Below are positions 28,127 to 36,919 of a stretch of 49,241 nucleotides of DNA, piece by piece. Source of the stretch: a virus; the IMG/VR virus record IMGVR_UViG_3300021963_000192, positions 1 to 49,241 of that record; one strand, 5' to 3'. The notes beneath the pieces were generated by a model. It did not search any database, was not told where the DNA came from, and saw nothing but the letters and a program-made list of their open reading frames with translations. Position 1 is the stretch's first letter. Each line of letters starts with the position of its first letter. Both the position numbers and the translations under genes were made by a program.

Positions 28127-29920
28127 ATGGGATTAAATATAAGATTATATGGGATCAATTCACCCAAAGCGTTTACCTTATCATATAAGATAGGTAAGAC
28201 TGCTGGTGATGAATCTGTTATAGCAACAGGATACACATCTTATGGATCATTATATCCCGCTAGTACTTCTAGAAATTATACTGATAACCCAATTATATTT
28301 ACAGATGCATCGTTTGATACACAATATTGGTTTAAATTAACATATACTGGTGATACTGGTGATGTTAATTATGTTATTGAAAATATATTTACAAATGAAG
28401 CAGAAGTTTATGATAATTGTATAAATTATTGTTATTTCCCTAATGCTGGTTCAGCATCATTTGTACCACCGCCAACACCAACACCAACACCGTCATCACC
28501 TCCGTGTGATTTCTCTGGTGGAACAGCAACGGTTGTTATTGGGCCTACCCCAACACCTAATCCAACTGCCACACCAACTAATACACCAACTAATACACCT
28601 ACACCAACGCCAACGCCAACGTCAACAACTAATGTTAATGTTGATCCAACATATTATTATTATGCAATGGGTGATTGTACGGATATGAGATATTCATATA
28701 CCGCATCAACAATCACTGGATTTAGTGCACCAATACAGGTGCCAGGTTGTGCTACATTAGCAGAAATTGGAACACTTTCATTACAAAACCCAGCAACAAC
28801 ATCATATACCGTATCTAATCCATTAGACCCTTGTGGTTTTGGTAGTGGGTATGTGGGAACAACGATTGCTAGAAGTTCAACTGGAATAACGGAAGGTACG
28901 GTGTATACAATAGGTTCACAATGTTTATCTGTTATTGCTGTTGAAACCCAATATGTTACAGGATGGACAGTTAATTTAGATAATTATACAGCTGTTGGTA
29001 TCGGTAATGCTGCTTGTACATCATGTGATCCACCATTTACCGGATTTACAATAACCGGATACAGTGGTGTTACATGTGATACCGGTGCAAATGTAATAGC
29101 ATACTCTTTATTAGGTGGATTTACCATGGGTAATGTTTATGGAATACAAATGTATAGCGGAGGAACAGCAACAGGTTCGCGTATATGCATGACATTAAAT
29201 GCAAACTTAGGTCCGCAATTTGTTATTGAAGATCCTGAAACCGAAGGTATCACTGGATATCAAATTAGTGATGCTGGACCAGCGACATTCCCACCTACAT
29301 TTAGTGGATACACCAATTGCACAGCATGTAACAGTGTCGTTCAAAAATATATGATTACTGGTGATAGATGTGATACCACAGGTAGCGTTACAATATGGTC
29401 AGCAACTGCACCAACGGTGGTAAGTGGAAATACAATTACGGTGAACATTGCTGGAACTCCAGTATGCTTCCTTGTAACACAGGCAGATCAATTTACTTCT
29501 GTGGTTTATAATGATTTAGGTTATACAATAGCTGATACGGGTTGTAATTGTAATGGAAATACCGGAGGAGGTAATATTAATGTTGCTAACATTGATTTCG
29601 CGCCATCACAATTCTCAAATACGGGAGGTGAGTGTCAAAGTCCACAGTCCTCATACTATACTGAGACCACATCAACTGAAATGCAGTTAACATTTAAAGA
29701 CGCAAGTAATAATCAGGTAACACCTAATGCTACTGTTCAGTATCGAGTTAACGGAGGCACATGGGTTACACTACCGGTAACATCATCAACAGTATCTTTT
29801 TCAGTAACGTTAATATATGGGGATAATACTAACTGTAGTCTTGGCGGATCTTATGCTGACACGTTAGATATAAAAGTTGGAACAATAACCGTTGAATATT
29901 ACACCGCAGGAAGTAGTTAA
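28127..29920 (+). CDS. Tail protein with repeated Cys-capped domains and a Thr-Pro hinge (597 aa)
   Basis: The N-terminal ~115 residues form a beta domain ending in DNCINYCYFPNAG. A hinge with TPTPTPSSPP, a single CDFSGGTATVV minidomain and a second PTPTPNPTATPTNTPTNTP stretch cover ~120-165. From ~residue 170 there are three copies of a small domain whose pattern is an opening aromatic strand with a Cys (YYYYAMGDCTD; FTITGYSGVTCDTG; KYMITGDRCDTTG), a strand containing 'VY.I' or a central Cys (GTVYTIGSQCLSV; NVYGIQM; IAGTPVCFLV), and an ending such as AACTSC or NCTAC. The same domain ends the SprB adhesin (CYQI ... YNTCNDC). The C-terminal ~100 residues form an Ig-like beta-sandwich (VQYRVNGGTWVTLPVTSST). 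It is a probable fibre or decoration component; the receptor is unknown. Confidence 0.66.
   Translation: MGLNIRLYGINSPKAFTLSYKIGKTAGDESVIATGYTSYGSLYPASTSRNYTDNPIIFTDASFDTQYWFKLTYTGDTGDVNYVIENIFTNEAEVYDNCINYCYFPNAGSASFVPPPTPTPTPSSPPCDFSGGTATVVIGPTPTPNPTATPTNTPTNTPTPTPTPTSTTNVNVDPTYYYYAMGDCTDMRYSYTASTITGFSAPIQVPGCATLAEIGTLSLQNPATTSYTVSNPLDPCGFGSGYVGTTIARSSTGITEGTVYTIGSQCLSVIAVETQYVTGWTVNLDNYTAVGIGNAACTSCDPPFTGFTITGYSGVTCDTGANVIAYSLLGGFTMGNVYGIQMYSGGTATGSRICMTLNANLGPQFVIEDPETEGITGYQISDAGPATFPPTFSGYTNCTACNSVVQKYMITGDRCDTTGSVTIWSATAPTVVSGNTITVNIAGTPVCFLVTQADQFTSVVYNDLGYTIADTGCNCNGNTGGGNINVANIDFAPSQFSNTGGECQSPQSSYYTETTSTEMQLTFKDASNNQVTPNATVQYRVNGGTWVTLPVTSSTVSFSVTLIYGDNTNCSLGGSYADTLDIKVGTITVEYYTAGSS
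28469..28626 (+). repeat. Thr-Pro linker with a CDFSGG minidomain
   Basis: CCAACACCAACACC-type tracts encode [11 protein letters not shown] and [17 protein letters not shown] on either side of PCDFSGGTATVVIG. Confidence 0.85.
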
Positions 29921-29932
29921 ATTAAAATATAA

Positions 29933-29940
29933 TATTTATA
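29933..29940 (+). promoter_or_regulatory. TATTTATA motif 4 nt before a start codon
   Basis: Exact octamer in the 24-nt spacer, ending 4 nt before the ATG at 29945. Same class as 28114. Confidence 0.4.
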
Positions 29941-29944
29941 GAAT

Positions 29945-31249
29945 ATGGCATATACAGCATTAGTAAGTTTAGGTTCAACAATAGGTATAGGAATAACATC
30001 TGTTAAACTATACGAATGTACAGGTAATAATAGTGGATGCACCGCATTATCGAACTACAGTAATGTTCCTGTGTCATCATTTAACCCAACTTATATAGTT
30101 ACCGGAATAACCGATGGTAAAACATGGCTTAAAGTAGAACCTGTAGGTGCTTGTAGTGGAACAACACAAAACTTACAAGTTTCAGGTTTCCCTGGCCCAA
30201 CAGCAACACCAGCACCGACAGCAACACCAGCACCGACAGCAACAGCTGGTCCTGGTCCAACAGCAACGCCAACACCAACAGCAACTACAGTTGTACCAAC
30301 ACCAACCCCGACAGCAACAGCTGGTCCTGGGCCAACAGCAACACCAACACCAACAGCAACTGAAACACCATATTATTTACAATTAAGTCGTTGTGATTCT
30401 GCGCCTAATACAGTAACAGGATGGACATTAAATGCGTTCACACAATCACAAATACAAGTTGGTGAAATATTCTACTCTGCTGGTGGATATTATTATCAAG
30501 TAATTAATTATCAAATAGCACAGCCAAGTCCTGCGGGTACATTAGAGGGTACCAAAGCATCATCAGAATATCAAACTTGTTCTGATACACCAAATGCGTA
30601 TGTTGCACCACCACCAACACCTGGGGTTTCAATTTTAGTACATACTGGATCAACATTTAGCGGTAGCGCAGCACCTTGTGCAATGTATGAATCAGATATT
30701 GCAACAAACAGCGTAACACTTTATCTAAGTGGACATACAATACCTGCAAATGGTGATTATGCATATGATACAAACGTATGTGTTACAACATTTGTTGGTG
30801 ACGGAACATATTATGCGGTATTGGCAAATAGTTCAAAGTATACAATGACAATTGGACCAACAGGATATATAAATAACGTTATTCAATGTGGCGCTATACC
30901 AACCGCAACACCAACACCGACTCCTAGTCCAACACCAACATCGGTAGTGTTATATGGATTATTTAGATCACAAGGATTATCAACGTTTAATGGTCATTGT
31001 GAAAACAACTATACAACCAATGCTCAATTCTATGGTGTAACAACATCACCTAATAGCTTATATGGAACTATTGTGTATGCAGATACAGAATACACACCAT
31101 TTGACGGAGGTGGATTATTTTACGCTTTAGGTACTGATAGTCAATCTAATACAAATGATTTACCATACTATTCAATACAAATTATTAGTACTGGTGAAGT
31201 AACTAGTGTACAATATCTAACAAGTTGTGGTGGTAGTTCTCAAGCATAA
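29945..31249 (+). CDS. Tail protein with Ala-Thr-Pro repeat hinge and Cys domains (434 aa)
   Basis: Residues 1-82 are a beta domain (VSLGSTIGIGITSVKLYECT ... TWLKVEPVGACSG). Residues ~84-140 are a hinge of PTATPAPTATPAPTATAGPG type that contains a near-perfect 54-bp DNA duplication. Residues ~140-215 form a Cys-bounded domain (YYLQLSRCDSAP ... FYSAGGYYYQVIN ... EYQTCSD), a variant of the domain repeated in the preceding protein. After a middle domain (~225-315) and another hinge ([12 protein letters not shown]), the C-terminal domain ends YYSIQIISTGEVTSVQYLTSC, similar to the ending of the 192-residue protein. The protein is therefore assembled from modules shared with its neighbours. It is probably displayed on the tail; the partner is unknown. 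Confidence 0.66.
   Translation: MAYTALVSLGSTIGIGITSVKLYECTGNNSGCTALSNYSNVPVSSFNPTYIVTGITDGKTWLKVEPVGACSGTTQNLQVSGFPGPTATPAPTATPAPTATAGPGPTATPTPTATTVVPTPTPTATAGPGPTATPTPTATETPYYLQLSRCDSAPNTVTGWTLNAFTQSQIQVGEIFYSAGGYYYQVINYQIAQPSPAGTLEGTKASSEYQTCSDTPNAYVAPPPTPGVSILVHTGSTFSGSAAPCAMYESDIATNSVTLYLSGHTIPANGDYAYDTNVCVTTFVGDGTYYAVLANSSKYTMTIGPTGYINNVIQCGAIPTATPTPTPSPTPTSVVLYGLFRSQGLSTFNGHCENNYTTNAQFYGVTTSPNSLYGTIVYADTEYTPFDGGGLFYALGTDSQSNTNDLPYYSIQIISTGEVTSVQYLTSCGGSSQA
30233..30361 (+). repeat. 54-bp direct repeat in the hinge of the 434-residue tail protein
   Basis: Copies at 30233-30286 and 30308-30361 differ at two positions; each encodes [17 protein letters not shown]. They are separated by a 21-nt spacer. 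Confidence 0.88.
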
Positions 31250-31275
31250 TATTAAAACAAAAATGGACATAAAAT

Positions 31276-33396
31276 ATGAGTTTTTTAAATAGTAATAATT
31301 CAGAGTTCTTATCTGCAAGAATAACAAGAAGAGGTAGACAATCTATTGCTGAAGGTAATTTTAATATAAAATATTTTCAGATCGGAGATTCTGAGTTTGA
31401 CTATAATGGTAAATTTAGTGGATTCACTGGTGCAATAACCGGTGGAACTAGAGCCCCACACCAAAGAATTTTTGCGCCAGTTGACGGCGATCAACATGTT
31501 AAGTATCCATACCTAATTGATGCTAATGAAACAATTAATTTTGGTAATGCAGCACAACAATCATATGTTGACACGTTAAAAAATCCAATGGGTCCTGCTG
31601 GATTTGTTTCACAGTATGTACCATATAATGCTGATCCATGCACAGGTTCAACTATTGAATGTTTAAGCAAAAAAATAGATTTATCTGTAATTGGTGGTGG
31701 AAGTATCTTATCAGTTACTGGAGCCACAGATTTTTCAGAATGCCAATATATTACATTAGTTTTTAAAGCTGATTTTGTTGGATCGGAATATACCATAAGT
31801 GGAAATACACAAAGTTTAGTTTATAAAATAACTGGTACTAGTGCAAATGAAATTTATTTGGATAGAAATATGCCTAATTTTTCTGGACAAACAGGAACAG
31901 CTAGAGTGGTTTGTAATAAATGTAAATTAGAGTATCCACAAGAAACTGAAGTTGCTGATGTTTGTTCACCAGTAGCACCTGATAATTTAGCACAACACGA
32001 TCCATGGCAATTAGATTTAGTTTGGACTGACGAGCCAGCTGGTTTAGACACATTAAGTGATGATGAGTATATTTCTGGTTATACTGGATCTCAATTCGCA
32101 TCATTAAAAGAATATCTTGGTTACACATCAAACACAGGTCAAACATTTACAAATACAACTGGTGGCACAATATCTAATCCAACATCATATACAAATACAT
32201 TTGGAGAAAAAGTTGATGTTAAACCAGCTAACCAAAGAGCAATAGCTGTTATTCATTTTTCTGAATTGGGTGATATTGTTAATGATCCAGAAAGATTCTT
32301 TAAATATGATGACTATATTGCTCATGGAACAATCGATAATCAAACATTATATGGAGAACAAATATCTGACGCAGAATATTTCGAAGTTTATATCCCATTT
32401 TTATTATATCACAGAAACACTGGGTCTACAATTGGAGCAGTATTTACTATGGGTACAACTGATTATTATGTATCATCCGCGGTAAATAATAAACCAAACA
32501 CTAATAACCTTAAATTTAGATTCTTAGTCGATCAACAAGGTGTTAATGTTGGTAAAGTATTCGTTGATAAGAAAATAATTGTTTTTGATGATCAAGAATT
32601 GGTTGCGGCATTAGAATACAAAACAAATAGAAAGTGGACATTACCAGCACCAAGATTTAGCACAGTACCAGTTGACTTACCGACATTCTATGATTTAGAT
32701 CCGGTTATTCTATCTGGTGAAACCGCTTGGGTAACTTATATGTTTCAAAATACCTCAACAACAGGTATTACTGGTATGCATTGTAATTACTATGGTGAAA
32801 TTACTGGATCAACAAATTCTAATATTGGTTTTAAGTTTAATACTGGTGAATTTAAATTTCTAAGTGATAGTTCACAATTTACAGGTTTCACAGCTAATAA
32901 GTTTTACGCATTAGTACAAGTGCCACAACCTGGAGAAAAACCTTCACCAAACGATTGGACCTTAATTGATTTAACATCTCAAATATCTGGTCACACTGTG
33001 GGTAATTTAATAAATAAAACAAATATGTGTGGTTATCAATTTGTTGTAACCGGTGATATGATAACTGCCGGAACACCATATAATATTGAATCATTCTTAG
33101 GAAGTTTACCTGATAAAACACAAACAACATCACCACAATTTGGTGACCCTCAACCATTTCCAGGTAGTATTAAGTTAACTAGAGCAACAGATGTTCAGGT
33201 TTTAAATTTTATGGTAAATCTACCATCTTCACAATTTATTACCACACAAAATCCAACATATGTTACTGGTCAACAAAAAAGAATCACTGAAGTTGCTTTA
33301 TTAAATGATAATAAAGAACCGTTAGTAATGGCTAAGACCCCGAAACCAATCCAAAGAATTGGAAATCAAGTGTTTTCTGTTAGATTAGATTTCTAA
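31276..33396 (+). CDS. Large tail/baseplate structural protein (706 aa)
   Basis: The N terminus reads SFLNSNNSEFLSARITRRGR and then FNIKYFQIGDSEFDYNG. This 'R.T..GR..iA.G...i..f.iGDsE' pattern recurs at the start of tail or baseplate proteins in large phages. The remainder is beta-rich with many SG/TG turns (ITGTSANEIYLDRN) and ends PLVMAKTPKPIQRIGNQVFS followed by VRLDF, a conserved-looking terminal strand. It contains three adjacent Cys-containing stretches near residues 110-130 and 210-230 (CNKCKLEYPQE). It has no signal peptide, no Thr-Pro hinge and no enzyme motif. It is the last gene of the ~29 kb structural block; the next gene is a Holliday junction nuclease after 40 nt. I cannot name the T4 equivalent. 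Confidence 0.65.
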   Translation: MSFLNSNNSEFLSARITRRGRQSIAEGNFNIKYFQIGDSEFDYNGKFSGFTGAITGGTRAPHQRIFAPVDGDQHVKYPYLIDANETINFGNAAQQSYVDTLKNPMGPAGFVSQYVPYNADPCTGSTIECLSKKIDLSVIGGGSILSVTGATDFSECQYITLVFKADFVGSEYTISGNTQSLVYKITGTSANEIYLDRNMPNFSGQTGTARVVCNKCKLEYPQETEVADVCSPVAPDNLAQHDPWQLDLVWTDEPAGLDTLSDDEYISGYTGSQFASLKEYLGYTSNTGQTFTNTTGGTISNPTSYTNTFGEKVDVKPANQRAIAVIHFSELGDIVNDPERFFKYDDYIAHGTIDNQTLYGEQISDAEYFEVYIPFLLYHRNTGSTIGAVFTMGTTDYYVSSAVNNKPNTNNLKFRFLVDQQGVNVGKVFVDKKIIVFDDQELVAALEYKTNRKWTLPAPRFSTVPVDLPTFYDLDPVILSGETAWVTYMFQNTSTTGITGMHCNYYGEITGSTNSNIGFKFNTGEFKFLSDSSQFTGFTANKFYALVQVPQPGEKPSPNDWTLIDLTSQISGHTVGNLINKTNMCGYQFVVTGDMITAGTPYNIESFLGSLPDKTQTTSPQFGDPQPFPGSIKLTRATDVQVLNFMVNLPSSQFITTQNPTYVTGQQKRITEVALLNDNKEPLVMAKTPKPIQRIGNQVFSVRLDF

Positions 33397-33436
33397 AAGG
33401 CTTTACAATAATTTTATTTTTCCATATAATTGATAT

Positions 33437-34039
33437 ATGGAAGTAAAACTTAAAAACAAGTCCAAGATCCTTGGGCTAGATATTAGCACAAAAACTATTG
33501 GGTTTGCGTTATTTGATTTGACAGGTAAAAACTTGTTAGAGTTGACGCATTTTTCTCCAAAGATTAAACCACAGCCCCAAGACAAATTAGAAGAATTACT
33601 TAAGAAAGCTGAGGCGTTTCATAAAAAATTAGAGGACTATAAGAACATGGGTATAGTTAAGGTTATTATTGAAGAACCTTTATTAAACTCAAATAACGTC
33701 TATACTGTTGGTACATTATTACGTTACAACACGATGGTGTGTAGATCAGTGTATGATATTTTTGGAATTGTTCCAACTTTTATTTCAACATACAACGCAA
33801 GAAAATTTGCATTCCCCGATCTAGTTGGCCCTAATGATAAAGGTAGAAATGTTTTATTTGGTGGCTACGCAAAAGATATAGATAAGAAACATGTGATTTG
33901 GGAACATGTAAATGCAGTGTGCCCAGATGTTAAATGGCTATATGGTAAATTAAACGTATTGAAAAAAGAAAATTATGATATGGCCGATGCCGCAACTGCA
34001 GTTATTGGTTACATTAATATGATAAAAGAAACAGAATAA
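33437..34039 (+). CDS. RuvC-like Holliday junction resolvase
   Basis: The 200-residue protein has an RNase H-fold nuclease core. The acidic residues are placed as in RuvC/poxvirus A22-type enzymes: D15 in LGLDISTKTIG, E79/E80 in VIIEEPLL, and D181/D184 in NYDMADAATAVIGY. The region between carries a nucleic-acid contact helix (NTMVCRSVYDIFGIVPTFIS). Length is close to bacterial RuvC (~170). It would cleave four-way junctions formed during recombination-dependent replication before packaging, the job of endonuclease VII (gp49) in T4. It opens the DNA-metabolism block and is followed by a small gene after 20 nt. The ATG at 33437 is preceded by an AT-rich tract, not a Shine-Dalgarno sequence. 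Confidence 0.85.
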   Translation: MEVKLKNKSKILGLDISTKTIGFALFDLTGKNLLELTHFSPKIKPQPQDKLEELLKKAEAFHKKLEDYKNMGIVKVIIEEPLLNSNNVYTVGTLLRYNTMVCRSVYDIFGIVPTFISTYNARKFAFPDLVGPNDKGRNVLFGGYAKDIDKKHVIWEHVNAVCPDVKWLYGKLNVLKKENYDMADAATAVIGYINMIKETE

Positions 34040-34059
34040 ATTTATTTAAAAAAAAGAAT

Positions 34060-34263
34060 ATGACAGAACAAAAAACATTTAGTAGAATGAAAGATGGGAA
34101 GATCGTCCTAGAAGACGTAATTTATGATAGTAGTTTTGGTAAAAGATCGATTATATTAAATCCAAAAACAGGAAACAGAATCGATTCAATTAGAATTGGT
34201 GAAACATCATATTATCCAGTTGGTCAGGTAAAGAAAAAAAATATGGCAACTAATGTTTCATAA
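34060..34263 (+). CDS. Small hypothetical protein (67 aa)
   Basis: The protein begins MTEQKTFSRMKDGKIVLEDV and has a predicted beta-hairpin pair: GKRSIILNPKTGNRIDSIRI followed by SYYPVGQVKKKN. It is basic in its second half, contains no Cys, and has no signal peptide or membrane segment. The ATG at 34060 follows an A-rich leader (AAAAAAAAGAAT), as for confirmed genes of this genome. I do not recognise the family. It lies between the resolvase and a candidate small RNA; cotranscription with the resolvase is likely from the 20-nt spacing. Confidence 0.55.
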   Translation: MTEQKTFSRMKDGKIVLEDVIYDSSFGKRSIILNPKTGNRIDSIRIGETSYYPVGQVKKKNMATNVS

Positions 34264-34279
34264 CTAAAAGAAATTTACT

Positions 34280-34287
34280 TATATTTA
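34280..34287 (+). promoter_or_regulatory. TATATTTA element in a perfect inverted repeat, candidate promoter of a small RNA
   Basis: TATATTTA lies within the palindrome TTACTTA-TATT-TAAGTAA (34275-34292). The same CTTATATTTAAG core occurs at 43864-43875. It fits the loose Bacteroidota -7 form TAnnTTTR, but no clear -33 TTG is evident. Confidence 0.35.
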
Positions 34288-34292
34288 AGTAA

Positions 34293-34366
34293 GTAGGCGG
34301 AAATGTGGTGAATAACTGCATTTTGGTTTAGTCCTCAGAGGGTGGTGTCTCTGGGGATTTTTTTTT
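34293..34366 (+). ncRNA. Candidate small RNA: two hairpins and a U-tract
   Basis: A 130-nt gene-free interval (34264-34393) holds a promoter-like TATATTTA and then two stem-loops. Hairpin 1: AAATGTGG (34301-34308) / CTGCATTT (34316-34323), 8 bp with two G-U pairs and a 7-nt loop. Hairpin 2: TCCTCAGAG (34332-34340) / CTCTGGGGA (34349-34357), 9 bp, followed by nine T residues, a textbook terminator. The local GC (GGCGG, CTCTGGGG) is well above the surroundings. No ORF fits. It may simply be a terminator with an upstream hairpin; a discrete ~74-nt transcript is inferred. Confidence 0.4.
34332..34366 (+). terminator. Rho-independent terminator before the primase gene
   Basis: A 9-bp stem with one G-U pair, an 8-nt loop and nine T residues. 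It ends transcription from the resolvase side and/or a small RNA. Confidence 0.88.
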
Positions 34367-34381
34367 GTCAAATATTTTATC

Positions 34382-34389
34382 TATATTTA
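34382..34389 (+). promoter_or_regulatory. TATATTTA element 4 nt before the primase ATG
   Basis: TTTTATCTATATTTAACCC directly precedes the ATG at 34394, right after a terminator, so a promoter is expected in this 27-nt interval. It resembles the TTTATNCTTAT elements at 43858 and 44331. Confidence 0.42.
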
Positions 34390-34393
34390 ACCC

Positions 34394-35335
34394 ATGGCAA
34401 CAATTGACACCGAATTCGAACCTATTATTGAAATCCTGGAAGATATGCTAGGGGATTACAAGCTACATAATGACCACAAAGGTCAAATATCCTTTGATTG
34501 CCCCGTGTGTTCTTATGAAATCAAGGGTTTAGATGAGGGTGACGGTAAAGGTAACTTAGAAATCAATTACAAATTAGGGGTATATAAATGCTGGTCTTGT
34601 AGTGAAACAAATAACACAAAGGGGCCTTTATATCGACTAATTAAAAAATATGGTAACAAAAAACAAATTCAGTTTTATGAATTAATGAGACCTGAAGAGG
34701 TTGATACAACACTACCTAAACCAAAGATTCTAAAGGGATTACCTAATGAATTTATATCATTTATAACGGCGTCATTAGGGTTAAAATTAACACATCATTA
34801 TAAAAAGGCATATAACTATATCAGAAGTAGGAATATAACTGATGAGATGCTAGCGAAATATAATATTGGTTTTGCATATGACGGTGAATATGCAAACAGA
34901 ATTATCATTCCATCATATGATTCTGAGAACAAATTAAATTATTTTATTGCTAGGTCATATCTACCTAGAACTAAAATGAAATATAAAAATCCTGATGTTC
35001 AAAAAGAAATCATTATCTTTAACGAACATTTAGTAAACTGGGATGAACCCATTTATTTAGTTGAAGGGGCTTTTGATAGTATTTTTGTTCCAAATTCAAT
35101 ACCCTTATTAGGTAAGGTTATGGGAGAATTTTTATATTCTAAAATATATGAAAAAGCAAAAGAATTAATAATAGTACTAGATGGTGACGCGTGGAACGAT
35201 GCAGAAAAATTATTTCATAGGTTAAACAATGGGAAACTATTTTTAAAAGTATGGGTGGTTAAAATGCCAGAAGATAAAGATATCGCTGATTTACAAGGAA
35301 ACTTTGAAAATTTAAATAAAATACAATTAGACTAA
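34394..35335 (+). CDS. DNA primase, DnaG/gp61-like with zinc motif and TOPRIM core
   Basis: The 313-residue protein has an N-terminal zinc ribbon with C36, C39 (FDCPVCSYE) and C66, C69 (YKCWSCSET). A TOPRIM domain follows, with the catalytic Glu in YLVEGAFDSIF (about E224) and the metal-binding DGDAWND near residues 263-267. Together these mark a DnaG-type primase that makes RNA primers for lagging-strand synthesis, working with the gp41-like helicase whose end lies at the window start. The middle part (FITASLGLKLTHHYKKAYNY) corresponds to the region linking zinc and catalytic domains; IGFAYDGEYANRIIIPSYD matches the DnaG 'iGf....g.y..Riifpi.d' motif. The protein is compact, like T4 gp61 (342 residues). 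The next gene begins 1 nt after its stop. Confidence 0.92.
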   Translation: MATIDTEFEPIIEILEDMLGDYKLHNDHKGQISFDCPVCSYEIKGLDEGDGKGNLEINYKLGVYKCWSCSETNNTKGPLYRLIKKYGNKKQIQFYELMRPEEVDTTLPKPKILKGLPNEFISFITASLGLKLTHHYKKAYNYIRSRNITDEMLAKYNIGFAYDGEYANRIIIPSYDSENKLNYFIARSYLPRTKMKYKNPDVQKEIIIFNEHLVNWDEPIYLVEGAFDSIFVPNSIPLLGKVMGEFLYSKIYEKAKELIIVLDGDAWNDAEKLFHRLNNGKLFLKVWVVKMPEDKDIADLQGNFENLNKIQLD

Positions 35336-35336
35336 C

Positions 35337-36104
35337 ATGGATTTACTATTAGAATTAAACAAATTTGATCACATCAAATATCATGATGAACCTCACCATT
35401 ATTACATTGGTGATCGTTTATTAACATCAGCAACAACATTTATTGGACAGTTTAAAAACAAATTCGATAGTGATGGTCAAGCGGAAAAATATGCAAAAAA
35501 GCATGGGTTAATTAAAGAAGAGGTATTATCGGAGTGGGATCACAAAAGAGATTACAGTACCATTAAAGGTAGTGCTGTACATGATTATGCTGAGAATCAT
35601 TGGAATAATAAGATATTTCCTTATGATCCAGCACCAGCGTTGAATAGATTTGGTGAAGATATTGTTAGGCCAGCATATGATAAATGTGTTAAGCTATTTG
35701 ATCAATTCTATCAAGATAGCCGAGCTAATCTGGTACCGATTAAAAATGAGTTTATTGTTGGTGACGAAGAATTGGGTATTTGCGGGATGATTGATCAATT
35801 ATTTTGGAACAAAAAAACAAATCAATTACAGATATGGGATTGGAAAACAAACAAAGCAATCAATACCAAGAGTGCTTTTGGTAATAGATTCAAAAGGCCA
35901 ATTTCACATTTAGAAGAGTGTGAATTCAATAGCTATAGCTTACAGACAAGTCTTTACAAATATATGATTGAAAAAAACACCAACCTTAAGATTGGTGATT
36001 TATATTTCGTTTGGTTCTTTGAGGGAAACGAAACATATAAGGTTTTCAAATGTCTAGATATGCGTAGAGAAATTGAGGATATGTTTAAATATGGAGCATC
36101 ATGA
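35337..36104 (+). CDS. PD-(D/E)XK superfamily exonuclease
   Basis: The 255-residue protein has the RecB/Cas4-like nuclease arrangement: H82 and E86 in GSAVHDYAENHW, D153 in CGMIDQLFW, then D168-x-K170 in IWDWKTNK. A QTSLYKYMIE helix after the active site corresponds to the conserved 'Q...Y..ll' motif. These residues coordinate metal for DNA end or single-strand processing. The N terminus (YHDEPHHYYIGDRLLTSATTF) resembles phage RecB-like exonucleases. The gene is 1 nt after primase and overlaps the gp47-like gene by 4 nt (ATGA), so it is translationally coupled to the recombination nuclease. A role in recombination-dependent replication or host DNA breakdown is inferred from these neighbours. 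There is no iron-sulphur Cys cluster of the Cas4 type. Confidence 0.87.
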   Translation: MDLLLELNKFDHIKYHDEPHHYYIGDRLLTSATTFIGQFKNKFDSDGQAEKYAKKHGLIKEEVLSEWDHKRDYSTIKGSAVHDYAENHWNNKIFPYDPAPALNRFGEDIVRPAYDKCVKLFDQFYQDSRANLVPIKNEFIVGDEELGICGMIDQLFWNKKTNQLQIWDWKTNKAINTKSAFGNRFKRPISHLEECEFNSYSLQTSLYKYMIEKNTNLKIGDLYFVWFFEGNETYKVFKCLDMRREIEDMFKYGAS

Positions 36105-36919
36105 TAAAAAAAATAATACACATTGCGGATTTACATATTCGCACAATACAAATGCATGATTTGTATAAAGAACAATTTGAAAAATTGTTGATGGAAATTA
36201 GAGTTAAAGTTTTAGGTTGGAAAGATGAAGGTATGTCGCATCACGAAATTAGAATTGTTATTGCAGGTGACATCGCGCATCAAAAAATTAATATATCAAA
36301 TGAACAATTACTTTTAACTAGTTGGTTCTTAAGGGAATTGACTGAATATGGTAAAGTAGTTATCATTCCTGGTAACCATGATTTTTTAGAGAACAATACA
36401 CAACGTATGGATAGTATAACCCCTGTTGTTGAGTTATTAGATAACGATAATATTGTTTACTATAGAGATATGGGTGTTTATCCTGATGAGAATGTTAACT
36501 GGGTTGTGTATTCGTTATATCAACATAATCAGAGACCAGACTTTAAGAACACAGAAGATATGCTAAACGTTGGCTTATTTCACGGTGCTATACAAGGAAT
36601 GTCAACGGATCTTGGATTTAAGTTTGAAGATGGTTATGACCGTTTAAATTTTGTTGGTTTAGACTTACTATTGTGTGGTGATATACATAAAAGACAAACA
36701 TTTAAATTACCTAGCGGCGGTTTAGCTGTAATGATTGGATCACTAATACAACAAAATTTTGGTGAAACAATTAATCATCATGGTTATGGGGTATATGATG
36801 TTGATACAAATGATTACCAATTTCACGATTTGCAAAATGCAAAACCCTTTATGCATTTTAGTATATCAGACATAAAAGACATAGAAAATGAAAAAGAAAA
36901 TCTCATTAATGCTGGATGA
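36101..36919 (+). CDS. Recombination endonuclease subunit, gp47/SbcD/Mre11-like
   Basis: The 272-residue protein is a calcineurin-like metallophosphoesterase. The metal-binding motifs appear in order: D10 and H12 (IADLHIR), D57 with H60 (AGDIAHQ), N92 and H93 (PGNHDF), H161 (LFHGAIQ) and H196 (CGDIHKRQ). It would form with the gp46-like ATPase at 37746 the complex that resects double-strand ends for recombination-dependent replication. It is shorter than T4 gp47 (339 residues), mainly at the C terminus, where it ends IENEKENLINAG. Two genes now separate it from gene 46, whereas T4 has 47 next to 46. The gene overlaps the previous one by 4 nt and the next by 32 nt. Confidence 0.92.
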   Translation: MIKKIIHIADLHIRTIQMHDLYKEQFEKLLMEIRVKVLGWKDEGMSHHEIRIVIAGDIAHQKINISNEQLLLTSWFLRELTEYGKVVIIPGNHDFLENNTQRMDSITPVVELLDNDNIVYYRDMGVYPDENVNWVVYSLYQHNQRPDFKNTEDMLNVGLFHGAIQGMSTDLGFKFEDGYDRLNFVGLDLLLCGDIHKRQTFKLPSGGLAVMIGSLIQQNFGETINHHGYGVYDVDTNDYQFHDLQNAKPFMHFSISDIKDIENEKENLINAG

